Shown here: piece after piece, positions 53,025-62,082 of the stretch
How the letters are laid out: every line of letters begins with the position of its first letter
How positions within the stretch are numbered: the stretch's first letter is position 1
Assembly: GCF_900156865.1 (NCBI RefSeq)
Contig: NZ_LT732529.1
Location: 637,056-701,055, forward strand
From: Litchfieldia sinesaloumensis
GTDB taxonomy: Bacteria > Bacillota > Bacilli > Bacillales > Bacillaceae_L
Direction: 5' to 3'
Length of the DNA: 64,000 nucleotides
The notes under the pieces: generated by a model
Told to the model about the DNA's origin: nothing
Seen by the model: only the letters and a program-made list of their open reading frames with translations
Databases searched by the model: none
Translations under genes and position numbers: made by a program

Positions 53025-53771
53025 ATGCATCAAATCTTGTTGGTGGAAGATGAAAGATGGGTTCGTACCGTCATTCGCAAGACGATAGAAAAAACCGGAC
53101 TTCCTTTTCAAGTGGCTCAGGAATTGAAGAATGGATTGGAGGCTTATGATTGGCTGGCTCAGCATCAGGTAGATCTTGTGTTAACAGATGTCCGTATGCC
53201 TGCAATGGATGGAATCTCGCTTATGAAAGAAGTCCGTCGCCGTGAAATGGAAACGGATATAATTATTATTAGTGGACATGACGATTTTGCCTATACACAA
53301 CAAGCCATTCGACTTGGTGCCTTTGATTATTTATTAAAGCCAGTTGAACAAGAAGGTATGACGGAGACCTTAAATAAGTGGCTACTAAAAAAAGTAACAA
53401 GAAACGCTCAAGACATTCGGGATAACCAACCTACAGCAGATGTAAATGAACTGTCTCCAATTGAGCAAGTTCTTTTATATATCGACCAATCCACAACAAA
53501 GGATGTCTCATTAGCTGAAGCTGCAGAAAAGGTCCACCTAAGCACGACTTATTTTTGCAAGCTCTTTAAAAAGGAGACGGGAACGAACTATAGTGACTAT
53601 ATCGTAAATATTCGTTTGAAAGAAGCGGCACGGTTACTTGAACAAACATCCCTTCGTATATCAGAAATTGCCGAGCGACTGGGATACGCCGACCTTGCAT
53701 ACTTTAGTAACTGCTTCAAAAAACAAAATGGCATAACCCCAAGCCAATTTCGAAAAATAAAATCCAGTTGA
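53025..53771 (+). CDS. YesN-type response regulator with AraC DNA-binding domain
   Basis: ATG 53025 follows AAAAGGGGGGAGCTTT. The 248-residue protein has a receiver domain (ILLVEDERWVRT, phospho-acceptor Asp in DLVLTDVRMPAMDG, Lys in DYLLKPVEQ) and a C-terminal AraC/XylS double HTH (SLAEAAEKVHLSTTYFCKLFKKETG, ISEIAERLGYADLAYFSNCFKKQNGITPSQFRK). It should receive phosphate from the upstream kinase and activate the TRAP/GH105 genes. A terminator closes the operon. Confidence 0.93.
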   Translation: MHQILLVEDERWVRTVIRKTIEKTGLPFQVAQELKNGLEAYDWLAQHQVDLVLTDVRMPAMDGISLMKEVRRREMETDIIIISGHDDFAYTQQAIRLGAFDYLLKPVEQEGMTETLNKWLLKKVTRNAQDIRDNQPTADVNELSPIEQVLLYIDQSTTKDVSLAEAAEKVHLSTTYFCKLFKKETGTNYSDYIVNIRLKEAARLLEQTSLRISEIAERLGYADLAYFSNCFKKQNGITPSQFRKIKSS

Positions 53772-53804
53772 GGACAGAGGAACAGACGCTGTCCTTTTTT
53801 GTTT
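53770..53804 (+). terminator. Rho-independent terminator
   Basis: AGGACAG / CTGTCCT (53772-53778 and 53790-53796) is followed by TTTTGTTTTTTT. Confidence 0.8.
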
Positions 53805-54132
53805 TTTTAGTTTGGGCCGTGTGAAGAGAGAGAATTAGCAGTTGAAATTTTGACAGAGAAGCTAGAATAGTAAATTGTTGAGTCTAAATCATTTGATTAC
53901 TAGTACAGAAAACGGGTAAAACTGCTAGTAGAAAGTCAATGCCAAGAGTTTAATTTAAACCTTTGATTAAAATAAGGTGGAGGGCAGTTAAGCTATTTTT
54001 TACAGGAGGATTCAGAAGTACTTCTCCAATGGTTCCTAAAACCTAGAACTATTTCCCTGTGTCGAATCTTGTAGTTTATAGTAAAATGGTACATAGAGAA
54101 AAAATAGATGCAATTAGGGAAGTGGAAGAATA
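53805..54132. other. Intergenic region upstream of the carboxypeptidase gene
   Basis: This 328-base stretch has no supported gene on either strand. The last 80 bases, with TAGTTTATAGTAAAAT at about 54069-54084, are the likely promoter zone. Nothing else was recognised. Confidence 0.4.
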
Positions 54133-54942
54133 GTGAAAAAGGTCATCATCGGGGTGCTACTCGTGGTAGTTGTTGCAGGAGCGTTCTCTGTATTCTACTG
54201 GAGGGAACCCATAACCGATACATTACAAAAAAGCTATACGTCAATTCAGGAATTTGTGCTTGGGAAAATAAATAAAAAAGACAGTGAATCAAAGGTTGAA
54301 GCGCCCGAAACCCAAACATCTGGTGAAACAGAAGTGGTTGAACCAGATGAGGAAAAGCCAGTCATCGACCCAAACGATCCGTTTTTAATTCTTGTAAATA
54401 AAGAGGTAGGGGTTTTAGATGGAAATTATGTGCCGCAGGATCTTTCCATTCCAAATGTAGCTTTTTCAACTTCCGCTACAGAACGTAAATATATGGTAAC
54501 AGAGGCTGCAGTTGCGCTAGAGGAATTATTTGAAAAGGCAAACACCGATGGTATTAAGCTCCATGCACAATCTGGCTATCGTTCTTACGAGACACAAGAG
54601 GCTATCCATGCCTCTTATATCAATTCAGTTGGTGAGGTAGAGGCAAGTACGTTTAGCGCAAAACCTGGACAAAGTGAACATCAAACAGGTCTAGCGATGG
54701 ATGTAACAAGTGAAAGTGTTGGTAACCTACTTGTTCCAGAATTTGGTGAAACGGCAGAAGGAAAATGGCTTGCTGAGCATGCAGCCGAATTTGGCTTTAT
54801 CGTCCGCTATCAACTTGGAAAAGAGGACATCACAGGCTATATGTACGAGCCGTGGCATATCCGTTATGTAGGTGTGGAGCATGCGATGTATATGAAAGAG
54901 CATGACCTAACACTTGAAGAATACTTAGGAGTTGTTAATTAA
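54133..54942 (+). CDS. M15B D-alanyl-D-alanine carboxypeptidase (VanY/LdcB type)
   Basis: GTG 54133 follows AGGGAAGTGG. The 269-residue protein has one N-terminal membrane anchor (about residues 4-23), a Glu/Pro-rich linker (about 55-85) and the VanY domain: LHAQSGYRSYETQ, the zinc motif PGQSEHQTGLAMDV (SxHxxGxAxD), and EPWHIRYVG with the catalytic Glu and third ligand His. It trims peptidoglycan stem peptides at the outer face of the membrane. Without vanR/S or ligase genes nearby, this is a housekeeping enzyme rather than a glycopeptide resistance gene. Confidence 0.92.
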   Translation: MKKVIIGVLLVVVVAGAFSVFYWREPITDTLQKSYTSIQEFVLGKINKKDSESKVEAPETQTSGETEVVEPDEEKPVIDPNDPFLILVNKEVGVLDGNYVPQDLSIPNVAFSTSATERKYMVTEAAVALEELFEKANTDGIKLHAQSGYRSYETQEAIHASYINSVGEVEASTFSAKPGQSEHQTGLAMDVTSESVGNLLVPEFGETAEGKWLAEHAAEFGFIVRYQLGKEDITGYMYEPWHIRYVGVEHAMYMKEHDLTLEEYLGVVN

Positions 54943-54970
54943 TAGCTGCAATGAGCTTTTTACTCTACTT

Positions 54971-55016
54971 AAAAAAGTACCTGGAACCACTAAATGGTGG
55001 AACCTGGTACTTTTTT
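54971..55016. terminator. Bidirectional terminator / GTACC-type repeat
   Basis: GTACCTGGAACCAC (54977-54990) pairs imperfectly with GTGGAACCTGGTAC (54997-55010), flanked by an A run and a T run. It lies between convergent genes and is related in form to the GTGCC/GGCAC element at 5219-5269. Confidence 0.7.
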
Positions 55017-55026
55017 ATATATTTAT

Positions 55027-56247
55027 TTAACTTACACTCACCTGCACATTAGTCTTTTCTGCCCTTTTAGCATGGTTGATTTGTCTTCTCAAAATAACGA
55101 TATAGGCAAAAAAGGCAAAGACAATACCTAAAGCACTATATAAAAACACAGCTTTAAAACCAGCATTCAAGGAAATAAATCCTAGGCAAATAGCGCCAGC
55201 ACCACTACCTAAATCTTTGGCAGTAAAAAAGGTTGAATTCCCTGCGCCTCTTCGATCAGGAGGACATAGTTTAATCATGATTGCGTTTAAAGCAGGCTCT
55301 ACTAACCCTAAACCCAAACCATAAAGGATACCAGTCACGACAAATCCACCAAGAGAAGTAGCGTACGCTAAAACTACAAATGAAATTGTCATAATGACTA
55401 AGCCAGGGATAATCGCGATGGAACTTCCATATTTATCCGCCAATTTTCCACCAAAAATCCTCGTGAACAATAGCGCGAATGAATACACGGTAAAATATAA
55501 ACCGATGTCTTCAATCCCCAAAGATAAAGCAAAGGTCGGGATAAAGGTTAACGATGCGCCCATCCCTACATAAACAAAAGCAGTCACTAATCCAGTTGGA
55601 AGGGCTGTTTTCTCAAAAAGTAACTCAGAGATTTTTCTTTTTATTTGTGGTGCTTTTGGTTTAACATTTCGTTTTTCATACGTAATCAGAAGGCTGCAAG
55701 CAATCGAAATTAAGCTAATAATTCCGGCAACCAGGAAAAGTATTTGATAATTAAATTGTTGAATGAGAAAGATGCTTAAAGCTGGCCCAACTGCTGTTGC
55801 GAGTGTATTGGATAAACCATAATACCCAATACCTTCTCCTAAGCGTTTTTTTGGTACAATGTCTGAAATGACGGTTCCAGCACCATTCGTTGTGGCAGCG
55901 AATCCAACTCCGTGTATACTTCTCATAATCAACAATAAACTAATCGAAAAAGCAGCGATATATGATAGTGTTAAAAAGGTAGCAACCACTGCTCCAATAA
56001 TAAGCACAATCCTACGACTCTTCTCATCCGATAATTTACCAAAAAAGGGTCTAGAAAGGATTGCAATGAACATGAAGAACCCAAATAGCATACCCGAAAT
56101 CGAATTATCGCCACCCAGATAAATGGCGTAAAGTGGAAGTGCAGTCATCAACATGTTATTTGCAATCTGTGTGGACATTGCATAACTAAATGTTAGGATA
56201 TAGTCCTTTGTCCATAATTTTTCTGAATTAGTTTGTTGGTTAAGCAA
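55027..56247 (-). CDS. MFS transporter (efflux type)
   Basis: TTG 56247 follows AAGAAGGATTTC. The 406-residue protein has twelve transmembrane segments with MFS motif A RPFFGKLSDEKSRR in the loop after TM2 and IFGGKLADKYG in the second half, and the motif-C-like GEGIGYYGLSNTLATAVGPA. It resembles the partial transporter at 1-821 over its second half. It should export a small molecule by proton antiport; the substrate is unknown. It is divergent from an aminotransferase gene. Confidence 0.9.
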   Translation of the reverse strand: MLNQQTNSEKLWTKDYILTFSYAMSTQIANNMLMTALPLYAIYLGGDNSISGMLFGFFMFIAILSRPFFGKLSDEKSRRIVLIIGAVVATFLTLSYIAAFSISLLLIMRSIHGVGFAATTNGAGTVISDIVPKKRLGEGIGYYGLSNTLATAVGPALSIFLIQQFNYQILFLVAGIISLISIACSLLITYEKRNVKPKAPQIKRKISELLFEKTALPTGLVTAFVYVGMGASLTFIPTFALSLGIEDIGLYFTVYSFALLFTRIFGGKLADKYGSSIAIIPGLVIMTISFVVLAYATSLGGFVVTGILYGLGLGLVEPALNAIMIKLCPPDRRGAGNSTFFTAKDLGSGAGAICLGFISLNAGFKAVFLYSALGIVFAFFAYIVILRRQINHAKRAEKTNVQVSVS

Positions 56248-56422
56248 ATGAAATCCTTCTTTCTGTACATGGTCATGTTGGCTATATATATGAAACGATG
56301 ATGAAGGCTAGCAGTCATTATTTGTTTATTATAGAATGAAAGTTAGTAAGAATCAAAATTATCATATCAATTACCTGTAAATGTTTAAAAAAGCACTAAT
56401 TATAACAGATGAGGTGACAGCT

Positions 56423-57589
56423 TTGGAAATCAGTCTTTCACAGAGAATGAATAAATTTGGAGAATCAATATTTAATGAACTAGCAAACTATAAAAAACAA
56501 AAACTTCAACAAGGTCAAGACATTATAGATTTAAGCGTTGGTAGTCCAGATTTGCCACCACCACCTTTTGTGATTGAAGAACTGTCTAAACATGTTCACA
56601 ATCCTTCCTTATATGGTTATTCATTAACAGGAATAGATGAATTACATGAAGCGATTGTTGATTATTATTATAAAAACTATGATGTTCAGTTAAAAAAGAA
56701 AAAAGATGTCCTAATGGTGATGGGGTCTCAAGATGGACTTGTCCATTTTCCAATGGTTTTTTCAAACCCGGGAGATATTATTCTAGTTCCAGATCCTGGT
56801 TATACTGCATATGCAGCAGGAGTGGCGTTGGCAGGGGCAACTCCATATGGTATGCCTTTAAAAGAGGAAAATCAATTTTTACCAGATTTAGAGGCAATAC
56901 CTGAAGATGTATGTCAAAAAGCAAAACTAATGATTTTAAACTTCCCCGGTAATCCGGTTCCAGCCTTAGCTACAGAATCTTTTTTCAAAAAGGTTATCGA
57001 ATTTGCTAAAAAGCACCAGATTATCGTATTACACGACTTCGCTTATTCGGAATTATATTATGAAGAGAAGCCTATTAGCTTTCTATCAGTTGATGGAGCA
57101 AAAGATGTAGGCGTAGAATTTAACTCACTTTCAAAGAGCTTTAATATGGCTGGATGTCGGATCGGATATATTGTCGGAAATGCCGAAATTGTCGATGCGG
57201 TAAACCGATTGAAGTCCAATCTTGACTATGGCGTGTTTCTGCCAATTCAAAAAGCGGCGATTTCAGCATTACGATATTCGGAGAGCTTCAGTAATGACCT
57301 ACGAGAGGTTTATAAAAAACGTCGCAATCTATTGGTGGAGGGGCTTGCTGAAGTTGGGTGGATTGTAGATGCACCGAAAGCGTCGATGTTTATCTGGGCG
57401 AAGGTTCCAGTTGGTTTCACCTCTACTGATTTCACCTACAGATTAATTGATGAAGCAGGTATTGTAATTACGCCTGGAAGCGCCTTTGGGCCAAGTGGGG
57501 AAGGCTATGTTCGAATAGGGCTTGTACAAAATGAGGAGACGTTGAAAAAGGTTGTTCAACGGTTAAAGGAAATCCAGTTCCTAAAATAG
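56423..57589 (+). CDS. Class I/II PLP-dependent aminotransferase
   Basis: TTG 56423 follows GATGAGGTGA at good distance; an ATG at 56381 has no site. The 388-residue protein has the fold type I order: DLSVGSPDLPPPPFVIEEL, GYSLTGIDELHEAI, GSQDGLVHFPMVFSNPGD, NFPGNPVPALA (usual NPxNPT changed to GNPVPA), HDFAYSELYYEE and SLSKSFNMAGCRIGY with the PLP lysine. It is most like the LL-diaminopimelate/MalY-PatA-type group, though the exact amino acid cannot be assigned. Confidence 0.88.
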   Translation: MEISLSQRMNKFGESIFNELANYKKQKLQQGQDIIDLSVGSPDLPPPPFVIEELSKHVHNPSLYGYSLTGIDELHEAIVDYYYKNYDVQLKKKKDVLMVMGSQDGLVHFPMVFSNPGDIILVPDPGYTAYAAGVALAGATPYGMPLKEENQFLPDLEAIPEDVCQKAKLMILNFPGNPVPALATESFFKKVIEFAKKHQIIVLHDFAYSELYYEEKPISFLSVDGAKDVGVEFNSLSKSFNMAGCRIGYIVGNAEIVDAVNRLKSNLDYGVFLPIQKAAISALRYSESFSNDLREVYKKRRNLLVEGLAEVGWIVDAPKASMFIWAKVPVGFTSTDFTYRLIDEAGIVITPGSAFGPSGEGYVRIGLVQNEETLKKVVQRLKEIQFLK

Positions 57590-57707
57590 TGTAGGATATT
57601 TAGATGGGAATATAGCGCCTATTAAAAAGAATTAGGTTGATTTAGGTCTAATTAGAATGTAAATATTTGGGTAATCTAACGTTATTACATGATCAGGAGT
57701 GTATTCG

Positions 57708-58232
57708 ATGCACCTACTATATAACGCCTTATTCCTTGTAGCTGCAATCAAATGGGGTGATTGGAAAGGCTGGCGAACGTATTACCCAACTATTTTATTC
57801 TTTATAGTGGGAGATCTTATTAAAAATATTTTATATCATGATTACTGGGTTTGGACCTATCAAGAAACTCTATTCGCACAAAATATCCTACTTAACCATA
57901 CGTTTATATCCTTTTTAATTATGTTTGTTTCCTACCCAGCAACAGTACTAATCTTTCTTGGTCGTTATCCTGAAGGGAAATGGAAACAGATTCTCTGGAC
58001 TGGTTTATGGATGGCTCTATATATCTTCGTTGAATATATAAACTTGGAGTATCTGCAGTTGATTAAACATCATCATGGCTGGTCGATGGGCTGGTCGATT
58101 CTTTTTAATCTTGTCATGTTTCCGATGCTTAGACTTCACCAAAAAAATCCGCTAATCGCGTGGGGACTGTCGATTGTATGGATTATTTTTCTGATATTGA
58201 TGTTCCCGATTCCGATGGACTATATTAAGTGA
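57708..58232 (+). CDS. CBO0543-family membrane protein
   Basis: ATG 57708 follows TCAGGAGTGT. The 174-residue protein has five transmembrane segments and the conserved phrases KWGDWKGWRTYYPTILFF, HDYWVWTY, EYINLEYLQL and KHHHGWSMGWSILFNLVMFPML, which mark the CBO0543 family of spore formers. Function is unknown. A single gene with a terminator. Confidence 0.8.
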   Translation: MHLLYNALFLVAAIKWGDWKGWRTYYPTILFFIVGDLIKNILYHDYWVWTYQETLFAQNILLNHTFISFLIMFVSYPATVLIFLGRYPEGKWKQILWTGLWMALYIFVEYINLEYLQLIKHHHGWSMGWSILFNLVMFPMLRLHQKNPLIAWGLSIVWIIFLILMFPIPMDYIK

Positions 58233-58253
58233 ATTATGAAACATCAATAAAAT

Positions 58254-58290
58254 TCAAGCATTTCTTTTTAAAGGAGAAATGCTTTTTTTA
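58254..58290 (+). terminator. Rho-independent terminator
   Basis: AAGCATTTCT / AGAAATGCTT is a perfect 10-base stem followed by TTTTTATT. Confidence 0.8.
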
Positions 58291-58334
58291 TTGAACTATT
58301 TTAGTAAGTAATTAAGAAATGAGAGGTTTCATTC

Positions 58335-59948
58335 ATGAAAACAAAAAATAGGTTGGTTCGGATGACTACGGTTCTCTCGCTGGCATTTGGGATATTCTTT
58401 AAAGTCTATTGGTATAAATTACGTAAAAAACCACAGGCAGATTGGGATAAACTGTGGGAAGAGATAGGTGTGCGATTCCGCAACACCTTGTTTGAATTGG
58501 AAGGTTTACTTATTAAAGTCGGACAGATTTTGGGAACTAGGGCAGATTTATTACCTAAACCTTTTTTAAATCAAATTCAAGACCTTGCTGATAAGGTGCC
58601 TCCTTCAGAGTGGGAAGAAATTGAGAAGATACTTACAGAAAACTGGGGAAGCTCTATCTTTGATATCGTGGAATCCATAGAAACGAAAGCAATTGCATCT
58701 GCATCGATAGGCGAGGTTTATCGAGGAGTATTGAAAGATGGGCATTCGGTAGCCATTAAGGTTCAAAGGCCAGATATTCATTCCATTCTTAAAACGGATT
58801 TTCGTACATTGTCGATTATTATTTGGTTTGCTGACCATTTTGTACCGGTGCCAAAAGGGTTCATTAATTTTAAGGTTCTGTTTAATGAAATCAAACAAGT
58901 GATTGAACGTGAGTTAGACTATACAAAGGAACTACAAGCCATAGAATACTTTATCAACCGATTTAAGGATATGAAAGGTGTAAAAATACCTAAACCGTAT
59001 CCTCATTACAGTACATCTAACGTACTAGTCATGGAATGGGTAGAGGGAACCAAAATTATGGATGTAGAGGGTTTAAAAGCAGTGGACCAGAAAGAATTGG
59101 CACGAAATTTGCTTGAGCTCTTTCTACCCCAATGGCTTGAACCAGGTATTTTTCATGCAGATCCACACCCAGGTAATGTACATATATCAAAGGAAGGGAA
59201 AATTATTTTACTAGATTTTGGCATGATAGGGGAAATTTCAAAAAAAGATGCAGCAAGTTTTCAAGGGCTACTAGAAAGCTTACTTACAAAAAATTATTCA
59301 AAAGCAGTTGATTGTATAGTGAGTTTGGGTTTTCTTTTGCCAGAAGCTGACCATGGAACGATGGAAAAGCTCCTCGAGGAAGTAATGTCTGTTAATCTGT
59401 CTCAATTTAAAGAAATCGACATAATCTCTTTTAAACGTGAGATGAACGACATTGTCCAAGCATTGCCGATTCAGGTCCCAACACGGTTTGTCTTTTTAGG
59501 TCGGTCATTCGTTGCAGTTGAAGGAATTATTTTGAATTTAGTGTCCGAAGAAGAAGTAGTAGATCTTATAAAGCCTGTGTTCGTGAACTGGATGAACAAA
59601 GATGGAAACAAGAAATGGTCACTTATTTTGAAATGGATAGAAGCACTCCCTATATTTAAGGTGGTCCATTCCGTTCAAGAATTTCTACAACTTCCTCAAA
59701 AACTAAAGGACTTAAAGGAACTTGAACAAAGACGAAAATTCCAATTTACCATTTTTGAAACGAGTAAAAAGCATTTCTTCCAGTTATTTTTATTAGGCCT
59801 TACTGGGATCGCAGCTGGTATTTTAACTACTCATCCAGAATTAATATACCTGTCAGGTGGTCTAACAGCTATATCTGGAGTGGGTTATATTATTTTTACG
59901 TATAAACAGAAAAAGTGGATGAAGTATATGCGTGATAGACGGAAATGA
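58335..59948 (+). CDS. AarF/UbiB/ABC1-family atypical kinase
   Basis: ATG 58335 follows TGAGAGGTTTCATTC. The 537-residue protein has the UbiB hallmarks in order: KxGQ motif KVGQILGTRADLLP (about residues 62-75), the Ala-rich loop IASASIGEVYRG, the ATP Lys in VAIKVQRP, catalytic loop FHADPHPGNVHI and DFG in LLDFGMIGEI. Two C-terminal transmembrane helices (about 487-525) anchor it. Homologues support isoprenoid quinone synthesis or lipid homeostasis; menaquinone is the Bacillus quinone, so a direct ubiquinone role is excluded. Confidence 0.92.
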   Translation: MKTKNRLVRMTTVLSLAFGIFFKVYWYKLRKKPQADWDKLWEEIGVRFRNTLFELEGLLIKVGQILGTRADLLPKPFLNQIQDLADKVPPSEWEEIEKILTENWGSSIFDIVESIETKAIASASIGEVYRGVLKDGHSVAIKVQRPDIHSILKTDFRTLSIIIWFADHFVPVPKGFINFKVLFNEIKQVIERELDYTKELQAIEYFINRFKDMKGVKIPKPYPHYSTSNVLVMEWVEGTKIMDVEGLKAVDQKELARNLLELFLPQWLEPGIFHADPHPGNVHISKEGKIILLDFGMIGEISKKDAASFQGLLESLLTKNYSKAVDCIVSLGFLLPEADHGTMEKLLEEVMSVNLSQFKEIDIISFKREMNDIVQALPIQVPTRFVFLGRSFVAVEGIILNLVSEEEVVDLIKPVFVNWMNKDGNKKWSLILKWIEALPIFKVVHSVQEFLQLPQKLKDLKELEQRRKFQFTIFETSKKHFFQLFLLGLTGIAAGILTTHPELIYLSGGLTAISGVGYIIFTYKQKKWMKYMRDRRK

Positions 59949-59971
59949 ACCTTTAAGAGTAAAGGGTAAAA

Positions 59972-60004
59972 GAAAATCGCGAGGGTTTACTCCCCGCGAT
60001 TTTC
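59972..60004. terminator. Bidirectional terminator overlapping a stop codon
   Basis: GAAAATCGCG / CGCGATTTTC arms extend inward as AGGG/CCCC. The hairpin serves the plus-strand kinase gene and contains the stop codon of the small minus-strand gene. Confidence 0.75.
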
Positions 60005-60163
60005 GTGTTCACCACGTTTTTTATTTTGGTTATAAATGTACCGTATCATTTTCATCGTTCTACTTCCTTGAATCATAATCACAATTGTGTAGATTGTCGT
60101 TAATATTACCCCAAGTATCGCAATCCAAAACAGTGTAGTGATTTTTGTCGATCTGCTTAACAT
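59987..60163 (-). CDS. Small hypothetical membrane protein (58 aa)
   Basis: On the minus strand ATG 60163 follows ACTGGAGGTTTGGT. The product has one transmembrane segment (about residues 11-31, LFWIAILGVILTTIYTIVIM) and a basic cytoplasmic tail, KMIRYIYNQNKKRGEHENRG. No family was recognised. Its coding end forms half of the terminator hairpin shared with the kinase gene. Confidence 0.65.
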   Translation of the reverse strand: MLSRSTKITTLFWIAILGVILTTIYTIVIMIQGSRTMKMIRYIYNQNKKRGEHENRGE

Positions 60164-60357
60164 ACCAAACCTCCAGTTCCTGATTTAGTTGTTAGCATTT
60201 GTCATCAAGATGAGATTATCCTTTCACCATAAAATTGTGTAATTTTTCCAAGGAACCTAGGTTTCAGAAGAGGTACATTCATTTATACAAAAAACAATCC
60301 TTGCTCATAATGATAGTTTCTCTCTGGCTAAGAAGGAATTCTACCGTCTACAGAGAA

Positions 60358-60516
60358 TTATTTAGGTATGTTTTTTATCGATTCAATAAAAGCTTCAACC
60401 GAGTCATCAAGTAATTGTTCACGATTCATGTCCTCATTGACATCTGTATCGACTTCCATCTCAGATTTAAGTACTCCATAGGTATCATCTGAATCAAAGA
60501 AATTCTCTTTTTTCAT
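60358..60516 (-). CDS. Small acidic hypothetical protein (52 aa)
   Basis: On the minus strand ATG 60516 follows AAGGAGTGATAAGT. The 52-residue product is strongly acidic (MKKENFFDSDDTYGVLKSEM, then VDTDVNEDMN) and predicted helical at the end (LLDDSVEAFIESIKN). No family was recognised. It lies 53 bases downstream of the DUF2164 gene and may share its transcript. Confidence 0.6.
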   Translation of the reverse strand: MKKENFFDSDDTYGVLKSEMEVDTDVNEDMNREQLLDDSVEAFIESIKNIPK

Positions 60517-60569
60517 TACTTATCACTCCTTACAGATAGTGTAAGCAACAGAATCAAATTATACTCGGT

Positions 60570-60815
60570 CTATCTTCTGATAGGTCTTTCAAGCGTTAAA
60601 ATTTCATCGTCAAGGGAGGCGAATTGTTGATCTACCACTGATTTAACATCTTGAACTGCAGCATTGTAGATATGTGGTGCTAGTTTTTCTTTTACAAAAT
60701 GTAATACCTGTTCTGCCGCAAATTCACTGATTTCCTCATCACGTTCTTGTAAGAAAAATTCCTGTATGTCGGAAATCATCATTTGCTGCTGCTCCTTCGA
60801 AAGCTGTATAAACAT
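60570..60815 (-). CDS. DUF2164-family protein
   Basis: ATG 60815 follows AAAAGGAGTG; a longer frame upstream has no site. The 81-residue protein matches DUF2164: LSKEQQQMMISDIQEFFLQERDEEISEFAAEQVLHFVKEKLAPHIYNAAVQDV. It is a small helical cytoplasmic protein of unknown function, present widely in Bacillaceae and proteobacteria. It is divergent from the next gene with only 35 bases between starts, so the two promoters must overlap the genes. Confidence 0.85.
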   Translation of the reverse strand: MFIQLSKEQQQMMISDIQEFFLQERDEEISEFAAEQVLHFVKEKLAPHIYNAAVQDVKSVVDQQFASLDDEILTLERPIRR

Positions 60816-60850
60816 AAAAACACTCCTTTTTTTTGAAAGGTGGAACCAAG

Positions 60851-61261
60851 ATGAAATGGAAAACACTATTACTTGTGATACCACTACTCCTTGTTTTACT
60901 ATACAGTTTTACATTCGTTCCTCACAAGGTTTTTAATATAGACCCTAACAATATTTTGAAAATACATATAGTTGATGGGAACACTGGAGAAAGGTTCGAT
61001 ATCACTTCAGAAGAAGAGATTCACACCATCACTACAAACTTAAACGAAGTCACCTTTAAAAAAGGTAAGCTATCTGCAGGATACATGGGATATCGTTTTG
61101 CTACTACAATATATGATAAAAATGGAGACGTTCTTAAAGAGTTAATCATCAATTCAAGCGATACCATTCGCTACAAAGGATTTTTTTACACAGCCACTGA
61201 TAAAACACTCGAATATGAGTATATCGACAATTTAGTAGAAAAATATGTGAGTAAGCAATAA
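60851..61261 (+). CDS. DUF5301-like exported protein
   Basis: ATG 60851 follows GAAAGGTGGAACCAAG. The 136-residue protein has an N-terminal signal or anchor segment (about residues 4-22), then IDPNNILKIHIVDGNTGERFDITSEEEI, GKLSAGYMGYRFATTIYDKNGD and LIINSSDTIRYKGFFY. That pattern matches DUF5301-type secreted proteins as I recall them; the function is unknown. Confidence 0.65.
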   Translation: MKWKTLLLVIPLLLVLLYSFTFVPHKVFNIDPNNILKIHIVDGNTGERFDITSEEEIHTITTNLNEVTFKKGKLSAGYMGYRFATTIYDKNGDVLKELIINSSDTIRYKGFFYTATDKTLEYEYIDNLVEKYVSKQ

Positions 61262-61313
61262 CAATAAGAACCAGAATAAGCGATGATGATGATAAAACCA
61301 AGAGGTGAACAAG

Positions 61314-61952
61314 TTGAATAACCAAAATGAGATGCCTCATGAAGAAGGAATTGATCATAGCCTAGGTTTCCTAAAGGATGGATATGAGTTTATATTAAAG
61401 CGGCGTAAAGAGCTCCAGTCAGATATATTCGAAACCCGAATGTTTGGAATGAAAGTGATTTGTATGGGTGGTAGTGAAGCAGCTGAACTATTTTATGACA
61501 CTGAAAAATTCCAACGAAAGAATGTTGCTCCAAATCGGATTGTCCAAACATTGTTCGGAAAAAATGCGATTCAAACCCTTGATGGTAAACAACATAGATG
61601 GCGCAAGCAATTGTTTATGTCGATACTGTCAGGTGAACAGCTTTCTAACTTGATTAAATTGGTGGAAGCGCAGTGGGAGATAGCAATTAATAAATGGGAG
61701 CAAAAAGAGCAGATTGTTTTATATGAGGAAGTAAAGCTTCTGCTATGTAAGGCAGTCTTTGAGTGGACAGGTGTACCTATTAAAGAGAATCAAACTGAAG
61801 AATTTACCGAAGAGCTGGCAGCATTGTATGAATCAGCAGCAAAAGTAGGTCCAAAACACTGGCAAGGAAGAACAGCAAGAAATCATGCGGAGCAATATGT
61901 GGAGGATGTGATCGAGGGTGTACGTGGTGGGAAAATAACGCCACCTAAATAG
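61314..61952 (+). pseudogene. CYP152-type P450 (fatty-acid peroxygenase), C-terminal half missing
   Basis: TTG 61314 follows CAAGAGGTG. The 212 residues align with the first half of Bacillus P450BS-beta (CypC): MPHEEGIDHSLGFLKDGYEF, FYDTEKFQRKNVAPNRIVQTLFG, NAIQTLDGKQHRWRKQLF and VGPKHWQGRTARNHAEQYVE. The reading stops at TPPK, about where residue 212 of roughly 417 would be, and no later part (substrate Arg, ExxR-like helix, haem-Cys loop) occurs before the terminator at 62015-62047. Without the haem ligand it cannot work as a P450. A dispersed repeat begins 130 bases downstream. Confidence 0.82.
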
Positions 61953-62014
61953 TTTTAAAAAAATGCCTAGTATGCCAAAAAGTAAGGTCATATTAGAGAA
62001 TGTGAAAAGAATAC

Positions 62015-62047
62015 AAAAAGGATGAGCAATCACAGCTCATCCTTTTT
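62015..62047 (+). terminator. Rho-independent terminator
   Basis: AAAAAGGATGAGC / GCTCATCCTTTTT is a perfect 13-base stem. Confidence 0.8.
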
Positions 62048-62082
62048 AAAGATAGAAAGTATATAATTCTTCACTTAGTTTT

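Noticed and set aside
54133-54942. Glycopeptide resistance (vanY)
   Set aside because: The protein has the VanY/M15B domain, but no vanR, vanS, vanH, vanA-type ligase or vanX gene is near; it is a housekeeping carboxypeptidase.
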